Shown in pieces: positions 1 to 5,079 of a DNA stretch of 5,079 bases. The DNA comes from Spirochaetales bacterium (GTDB lineage Bacteria; Spirochaetota; Spirochaetia; DTKZ01). Numbering within the stretch: position 1 is the stretch's first letter; every line of letters starts with the position of its first letter. The stretch covers positions 1 to 5,079 of the forward strand of contig JAISAF010000083.1 of NCBI GenBank assembly GCA_031266855.1, given 5' to 3'. Under the pieces are notes generated by a model that saw nothing but the letters and a program-made list of their open reading frames with translations, ran no database searches and had not been told where the DNA came from. The position numbers and the translations under genes were made by a program.

Positions 1-194
1 TGGCTGATTTTTTACCACCACCGGAACAATTGGTGAGAAAAGAACCAAAGGTAAAAATCACTATAACCTTAAACAGTAAAAGTGTTGATTTTTTTAAACG
101 GTTTGCACAAAAAAATAATGTAAAATATCAAACGATGATAAATACTGTTTTGGATTTATATGTACAAAAATACGGAAGCAGAATAAAAGTGTAA
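1..194 (+). CDS. CopG/BrnA-type ribbon-helix-helix antitoxin, C-terminal part (5' end outside window)
   Basis: Reading from base 3 gives 63 residues and a TAA stop at 192-194; the start lies outside the window. The fragment opens with DFLPPPEQLV, a stretch common just before the DNA-binding part of CopG-like antitoxins. It then has a predicted beta strand (KVKITITL, residues 17-24), a helix (SVDFFKRFAQKN), and a second helix starting KYQTMINTVLDLYV. This strand-helix-helix order and the YQ-x-x-IN-x-VL signature are typical of CopG and BrnA antitoxins, which dimerise, bind their own operator and neutralise a partner toxin (BrnT or another RNase-like toxin). The partner would be expected upstream, outside the window. 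The gene is very rich in A and T, with many AAA, AAT and TTT codons, unlike secA, which suggests recent acquisition. A weak 4-bp stem (202-213) followed by five T residues might end transcription. The family call is fairly secure, the BrnA assignment less so. Confidence 0.68.
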   Translation, partial: ADFLPPPEQLVRKEPKVKITITLNSKSVDFFKRFAQKNNVKYQTMINTVLDLYVQKYGSRIKV

Positions 195-359
195 AATATC
201 CTGCCCACAGGCACAGAATTTTTACCACGAAGTCGGAAAAGTCGAAGAAATTCCGGTGCAAAGCCTCACTATCTCTTCTTCCTTCCTTTTTTTTGCTTCT
301 CGCTCTTGCCCATCTTCGCCCTTGCCAGTTTTCGACTTAGCGGTGATTTTTTTCTTTAT
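195..359. other. Gene-free spacer between the antitoxin and repeat copy 1
   Basis: No coding region could be supported here on either strand. The stretch changes from A/T-rich near the antitoxin to pyrimidine-rich on the plus strand (263-325, including a run of eight T at about 286-293). Read on the minus strand this gives lysine- and glutamate-rich low-complexity peptides without a convincing start or family. It contains imperfect copies of AAGTCGRAAA in both orientations near 231-250 and 327-337. It lies downstream of secA, so secA read-through transcripts would enter it. Confidence 0.5.
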
Positions 360-474
360 GCCGCTGGTGCGTGCGCCAGGGATTGCAGCGGAAAGCCCGC
401 AGGATTTGCAACGGCAAATCCGAGGACTTGGAGCGGAAAGCCCGGTTTCCGGCGCTCCGCGCCGGAAAGGCGCC
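360..474 (+). repeat. Compound hairpin repeat, copy 1 (full two-slot form)
   Basis: In order it reads: a head CTGGTGCGTGCGCCAG; the module GGGATTGCAGCGGAAAGCCC (379-398); hairpin A, in which GGATTTGC (402-409) pairs with GCAAATCC (414-421) around AACG; a second module GGACTTGGAGCGGAAAGCCC (424-443); hairpin B, in which TTTCCGGCGC (446-455) pairs with GCGCCGGAAA (459-468) around TCC; and an ending GGCGCC. It matches copy 2 on the opposite strand with five differences over the first 86 positions. The end directly abuts the secA stop codon. It carries no gene of its own. The shape recalls REP or BIME elements of other bacteria, but the conserved module between hairpins is unlike the classical enterobacterial REP. 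Confidence 0.88.
446..468 (-). terminator. Hairpin B of copy 1, possible secA transcript end or 3' stabiliser
   Basis: A perfect 10-bp stem with a 3-base loop begins 6 nt after the secA stop codon in the direction of secA transcription. It is G/C-rich in the inner part, but on the minus strand it is followed by CCGGGCT with no U run. It is therefore not a standard intrinsic terminator. It could slow polymerase or block 3' exonucleases, as REP-type hairpins do in other bacteria. The structure is certain; the role is an inference. Confidence 0.3.
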
Positions 475-3192
<2,718 letters not shown>

Positions 3193-3198
3193 AGTTCT

Positions 3199-3227
3199 AC
3201 TTTAGCGCGAAAACCCGGCTTTAGCAA
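3199..3227 (-). promoter_or_regulatory. Candidate secA promoter with almost no leader
   Basis: On the minus strand TTGCTA (3227-3222) and TAAAGT (3204-3199) are separated by 17 bp, a sigma-70-like arrangement of moderate quality. The -10 box lies only 6 nt before the ATG, so transcription would begin at or next to the start codon. That fits the lack of a recognisable ribosome binding site. CTTTAGC occurs twice on the plus strand here (3200-3206 and 3219-3225). The promoter may instead lie farther upstream, beyond or within the hairpin array. Confidence 0.28.
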
Positions 3228-3263
3228 TAACAGGCAGCGCACTCACCTTTTCGCGATCAGAAT

Positions 3264-3377
3264 GGCGCCTCCCCGGCGCTTCGCGCCGGGGCCGGGCTTT
3301 CCGCTCCAAGTCCTCGGATTTGCCAATGCAAATCCTGTGGGCTTTCCGCTCCAATCCCTGGCGCGCGCACCAGCGGC
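3264..3377 (-). repeat. Compound hairpin repeat, copy 2 (inverted relative to copy 1)
   Basis: Read on the minus strand it has the same order as copy 1: the head CTGGTGCGCGCGCCAG; module GGGATTGGAGCGGAAAGCCC; hairpin A with the same 8-bp arms (plus-strand 3316-3323 and 3328-3335) but loop ATTG; module GGACTTGGAGCGGAAAGCCC; hairpin B with arms CCCCGGCGC and GCGCCGGGG (plus-strand 3271-3279 and 3283-3291) and loop GAA; and the same GGCGCC end (3264-3269). The two core AGCGGAAAGCCC elements lie at 3339-3350 and 3294-3305. Hairpin B differs from copy 1 in the outer stem on both arms, so pairing is kept. It lies 72 bp upstream of the secA start. Confidence 0.9.
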
Positions 3378-3381
3378 CGCC

Positions 3382-3467
3382 CAGGAAATTGCCCCTGGCA
3401 ATTTCCTGCGTATAACCAGGCGAAAACTGGTTGCGCGTAACGGATTTCCGGCACACCCGGAAATCCG
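3382..3467. repeat. Array of three further hairpins next to copy 2
   Basis: Three inverted repeats follow one another with short spacers. CAGGAAATTGCC (3382-3393) pairs with GGCAATTTCCTG (3397-3408) around CCT, a perfect 12-bp stem. AACCAG (3414-3419) pairs with CTGGTT (3427-3432). CGGATTTCCGG (3441-3451) pairs with CCGGAAATCCG (3457-3467) around CACAC, a perfect 11-bp stem. With hairpins A and B of copy 2 this makes five stems in about 200 bp between the divergent secA and the two-gene unit. No U run follows on either strand at a distance expected of a normal terminator. Confidence 0.85.
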
Positions 3468-3483
3468 CGGGGGCATCCCTCCC

Positions 3484-3513
3484 TTGTCTCAAATCCCTAA
3501 AAACCCTTATACT
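3484..3513 (+). promoter_or_regulatory. Candidate promoter of the two-gene unit
   Basis: TTGTCT (3484-3489) and TATACT (3508-3513) are spaced by 18 bp, close to the sigma-70 consensus. They lie just beyond the hairpin array, and the same two hexamers recur at 5006-5034. A leader of about 30 nt would result, carrying the ribosome binding site at 3532. A second -10-like TGATACT (3521-3527) lies just downstream. Confidence 0.5.
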
Positions 3514-3531
3514 TTAACCGTGATACTTTAC

Positions 3532-3537
3532 AAGGAG
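3532..3537 (+). promoter_or_regulatory. Shine-Dalgarno for the 72-codon gene
   Basis: AAGGAG lies 13 nt before the ATG at 3551. The spacing is longer than ideal, but no other start codon lies closer in that frame, so it supports the chosen start. Confidence 0.5.
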
Positions 3538-3550
3538 TAAACTTTAAACC

Positions 3551-3769
3551 ATGACCCTTCACGAAAAATTACAACTCGGCGTAAAAGCCATTGAACTGGA
3601 GAAAGCGGGCAAAGCGGAAGAAGCCGGAAAAATACGGAGGCAAATACCCATGCCACCCTATCTGGCGAAATTTGCAAAAGAACATCTCGGCCCGGATTTC
3701 CTTATCAAATATGGCTGGAATTTAACAGAAGCGGAAGCGGAATATGGACCCGGCTGGCTTAATCGATAA
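3551..3769 (+). CDS. Small acidic/basic protein of unknown function, first gene of an overlapping pair
   Basis: The protein has 72 residues and I do not recognise a named family with confidence. The N-terminal half (1-33) is a charged, probably helical stretch with repeated EKAGKAEEAGK-like composition. It is followed by a proline turn (IPMPPYL, 32-38), a second helix (AKFAKEHLG), and a tail with NLTEAEAEYGPGWLNR. There is no signal peptide or membrane segment. It has a promoter-like pair and an AAGGAG upstream. Its last 26 nt overlap the start of the next gene, so the two are probably translated together. The small size, first position and overlap resemble the antitoxin position of a toxin-antitoxin pair, but no DNA-binding fold is visible, so this remains speculation. 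Codon use and the ribosome binding site support a real gene. Confidence 0.75.
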   Translation: MTLHEKLQLGVKAIELEKAGKAEEAGKIRRQIPMPPYLAKFAKEHLGPDFLIKYGWNLTEAEAEYGPGWLNR

Positions 3770-4307
3770 GATTTTTCAAGCTGTCATTAATATCGATTTT
3801 GGCCGCAAAGGCATGGCAACTGATGGTGAAGAACATAACGGCCGTATTCATTACGAAAATGGCATATATACCGCATTGTCCGCCTTCAAGGAAGCCCAAA
3901 CTTCCGCCGATACCCAGACCATCATACTTGTGGAACTGGCTTTTTTACAACAGGAATTACAGTTTTGCCATGAAACCGACACCGATACCAAAAGCAGCCT
4001 GGCCCAGGCCATTCAAAGTTTCGAGGATGCTCTGCGCTCCCTTGAAGCTGTAGAGGATGCGGCCATGTATCAGGGAGCCGAAAAAACCTGGCCTACTATC
4101 CCAAAATACCGCATACAGAGTTTCCCAAAAGACGCCTTCCACCTTGCCTGCATAGCCCACCGGACACGGCTCCGCAATGTCCTGCGCGCTTCCGGAATCA
4201 ACATGATTGAAAAAGCCGTCCTGAACCAGCGTGCCGCCAATATGACTACCGCACAAAGTAAATATATTGAGAAACAGAAAAATGCCATGTTTGCTGATAA
4301 TCACTAA
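3744..4307 (+). CDS. Protein of unknown function, second gene of an overlapping pair
   Basis: The protein has 187 residues and no family I can name. It is predicted mostly helical and soluble, with no signal peptide or membrane segment. Notable stretches are SLAQAIQSFEDALRSLEAVE (85-104), a likely amphipathic helix; a tryptophan/proline-rich turn (KTWPTIPKY, 114-122); and a basic His/Cys-containing segment, FPKDAFHLACIAHRTRLRN (127-145), that looks like a conserved core. The tail ends TTAQSKYIEKQKNAMF. The ATG at 3744 follows GGAAGCGG (3733-3740) inside the upstream gene and overlaps it by 26 nt in another reading frame, implying translational coupling. A later start at Met24 (3813) is possible. 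Long conserved-looking helices and the absence of stops favour a real product. A toxin or effector role next to a small partner is conceivable but unsupported by any catalytic motif I can see. Confidence 0.75.
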   Translation: MDPAGLIDKIFQAVINIDFGRKGMATDGEEHNGRIHYENGIYTALSAFKEAQTSADTQTIILVELAFLQQELQFCHETDTDTKSSLAQAIQSFEDALRSLEAVEDAAMYQGAEKTWPTIPKYRIQSFPKDAFHLACIAHRTRLRNVLRASGINMIEKAVLNQRAANMTTAQSKYIEKQKNAMFADNH

Positions 4308-4424
4308 GGGAAGCTCTAAAAACTTTTGGGTGAACAGGCGGAAAGCGCTGGTCGTGTCCGTGAGCCGGATAAGCCCTTTTTCAAACTGCGCTACCGCAGT
4401 TACAGGAAACGTGTAAAATTTCAT
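4308..4424. other. Spacer after the two-gene unit, with one hairpin
   Basis: No gene is supported here. AACTGCG (4384-4390) pairs with CGCAGTT (4395-4401) around CTAC, a 7-bp stem without a T run. AGGCGGAAAGCGCT near 4336-4349 looks like a degenerate relative of the AGCGGAAAGCCC module. No convincing intrinsic terminator follows the 187-codon gene. Confidence 0.4.
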
Positions 4425-4541
4425 CACCGGATTTGCTTATGCAAATCCGGTGGGCTTTCCGCTGCAATGCGCCCGAAGACGGTCGCTTTCCGAAAGGTAT
4501 GGATTGTAGTGGGCGCTATCGCGCCCCCGGAATCCCTGGCG
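4425..4541 (-). repeat. Compound hairpin repeat, copy 3 (interrupted form)
   Basis: Read on the minus strand it starts with the head GCGCGCCAGGGATT. About 65 nt that the other copies lack follow, then the module resumes as GCAGCGGAAAGCCC (core at 4452-4463). Hairpin A comes next, here a 12-bp stem of CACCGGATTTGC (4425-4436) with GCAAATCCGGTG (4441-4452) around TTAT. The second module and hairpin B are missing. The extra 65 nt contain their own small hairpins, GGGCGC (4511-4516) with GCGCCC (4521-4526) and CTTTC with GAAAG near 4486, plus GGATTGTAG (4501-4509), which looks like the start of a module in the opposite orientation. The head coincides with the broken end of the DUF1016 gene. Confidence 0.78.
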
Positions 4542-4701
4542 CGCTCGCCGGACAGGACACCTGTTTTTATCCTGTGCCCGATATGCCAGTAGAGCGCTGT
4601 TATTTCCGCGTTGACGGTCAGCGCGGCGTTGTGGCGGCTAGGGCTTTTATCCCGGAGAAAAGATTGCGTTGCAGTGTTTGTACCGCGCGGCTCTTTGCCA
4701 T
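4538..4701 (-). pseudogene. DUF1016/YhcG nuclease-family gene remnant, frameshifted and truncated
   Basis: Two minus-strand frames together give the N-terminus of a DUF1016 (YhcG, PD-(D/E)XK nuclease-associated) protein. From the ATG at 4701, preceded by GGATGG, the reading is MAKSRAVQTLQRNLFSGIKAL. A shift of frame near 4640 then gives HNAALTVNAEITALYWHIG and HRIKTGVLSGERA, which matches the family pattern (VN-x-E-x-x-x-LYW-x-IG-x-RI, then a GERA-like motif). In intact relatives a YGK-like sequence follows GERA and the protein continues for about 300 residues. Here the reading passes directly into repeat copy 3 at 4538. The nuclease domain is absent from the window. DUF1016 proteins are often found in accessory regions and near restriction systems. 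Family recognition is good; the exact frameshift base is not fixed. Confidence 0.72.
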
Positions 4702-4820
4702 AGCTGTTACCATCCAAAATCATGCAGAATAAATCCGGGTATACCCCGTATGACTGCCAACCGCCATACCACCGGAGCGGGACCAGGGCATCGGCGTTTA
4801 CCGCCATTATAAAAAACAAA

Positions 4821-4940
4821 TTGCGCGAAGCGCAACAAGCCCGTGGGGCGCAAGGGATTGCAGCGGAAATCCTTTTGGCGCAGCCAAAAGATTGAAGCGG
4901 AAAGCCCGGTTTTTTGCGGCTACGTCCGCAAAAAATGCGC
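4821..4940 (+). repeat. Compound hairpin repeat, copy 4 (two-slot form with different stems)
   Basis: It opens with a small hairpin, TTGCGC pairing with GCGCAA around GAA (4821-4835). The first module GGGATTGCAGCGGAAATCC (4854-4872) follows. Hairpin A comes next, CTTTTGGC (4872-4879) with GCCAAAAG (4883-4890) around GCA, then the second module ATTGAAGCGGAAAGCCC (4891-4907). Hairpin B is TTTTTTGCGG (4910-4919) with CCGCAAAAAA (4926-4935) around CTACGT, and the copy ends TGCGC. The module-hairpin-module-hairpin order is that of copies 1 and 2, but both stems have unrelated sequences. The oligo-A end of hairpin B gives a T run on the minus strand, but no gene is known to end there. Confidence 0.85.
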
Positions 4941-5005
4941 TATTATGCAGGGAAAAAAGTAAATGCCGCCGCCCTGGGCGGGAGGGGATTAACTTTTTCG
5001 AGGCG

Positions 5006-5034
5006 TTGTCTTGTCCCTCCTTTTGGAATATACT
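5006..5034 (+). promoter_or_regulatory. Candidate promoter of the gene at the right edge
   Basis: TTGTCT (5006-5011) and TATACT (5029-5034) are spaced by 17 bp. These are the same hexamers as in front of the two-gene unit. The next ATG lies 9 nt after the -10 box, so the transcript would be leaderless or nearly so if that start is used. Confidence 0.42.
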
Positions 5035-5043
5035 TGATGTATC

Positions 5044-5079
5044 ATGGACAATGAACATTTGGATCGTATTAGTCTGGAT
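5044..5079 (+). CDS. Start of an unidentified gene running off the right edge
   Basis: From the ATG at 5044 twelve codons (MDNEHLDRISLD) remain open to the window end. A second ATG at 5051 in another frame gives MNIWIVLVW, also open and hydrophobic like the start of a membrane protein. Neither has a clear Shine-Dalgarno. The choice cannot be made from this window, and no function can be assigned. Confidence 0.3.
   Translation, partial: MDNEHLDRISLD

Noticed and set aside
3264..3467. CRISPR array
   Set aside because: The hairpins differ in sequence, and there are no identical direct repeats with regular unique spacers and no cas genes.
3382..3467. Riboswitch or tRNA/T-box type leader
   Set aside because: The stems are simple independent hairpins with no nested multi-branch architecture, conserved aptamer core or specifier loop that I can recognise.
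3202..3492. Short minus- and plus-strand open frames across repeat copy 2
   Set aside because: They translate the repeat itself in several frames at once. The peptides mirror those of copy 1, so the signal is DNA repetition and not a gene.
3957..4427. Minus-strand open frame of 156 codons overlapping the 187-codon gene
   Set aside because: It is antisense to the better supported plus-strand gene, begins with GTG inside a repeat hairpin, and shows no recognisable domain.
4424..4819. The minus-strand frame of 131 codons as an intact gene
   Set aside because: Only the middle part (VNAEITALYWHIG to GERA) matches a family. The preceding residues are out of frame with the likely true start at 4701, and the end is translated repeat, so it is treated as a pseudogene.
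4969..4981. Intrinsic terminator (CCGCC pairing with GGCGG)
   Set aside because: The stem is only 5 bp and no T run follows directly. The later TTTTT at about 4994 is too far away.

Overview
The window most resembles a spirochaete chromosome, probably a host-associated Treponema. Three things suggest this: the character of the SecA protein, the abundant AGCGGAAAGCCC hairpin repeats (which I associate from memory with gut Treponema), and the two unnamed small genes. No rRNA or other phylogenetic marker is present, so the genus is an inference of moderate strength.

Layout. Positions 1-194 hold the 3' end of a strikingly A/T-rich CopG/BrnA-type antitoxin gene, followed by about 165 bases with no recognisable gene. 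A compound palindromic repeat (360-474, copy 1) abuts the stop codon of a complete secA gene on the minus strand (475-3192). Upstream of secA is a second repeat copy in inverted orientation (3264-3377), extended by three more perfect hairpins up to 3467. A promoter-like pair (TTGTCT, TATACT) then precedes two overlapping plus-strand genes of unknown function, of 72 and 187 codons (3551-4307). A third, interrupted repeat copy (4425-4541, minus) sits on the break point of a decayed DUF1016/YhcG nuclease-family gene (4538-4701, minus). A fourth copy (4821-4940, plus) follows. The window ends with a second TTGTCT/TATACT promoter candidate and the first few codons of a plus-strand gene running off the edge.

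How it fits together. secA is the one housekeeping gene and is not visibly in an operon. Everything around it is accessory: an antitoxin remnant or partial gene, a tightly coupled two-gene unit of unknown function, and a truncated nuclease-family gene. The unifying oddity is the repeat family. A conserved single-stranded-looking module (consensus GGGATTGCAGCGGAAAGCCC and variants) alternates with hairpins in two slots. The hairpin stems and loops differ from copy to copy while the pairing is preserved. Copies 1 and 2 bracket secA as an inverted pair, and copies 3 and 4 bracket the broken gene in the same way.

No rRNA, tRNA, transposase, integrase or CRISPR array was seen. Homology statements rest on motif recognition by eye, with no database search.
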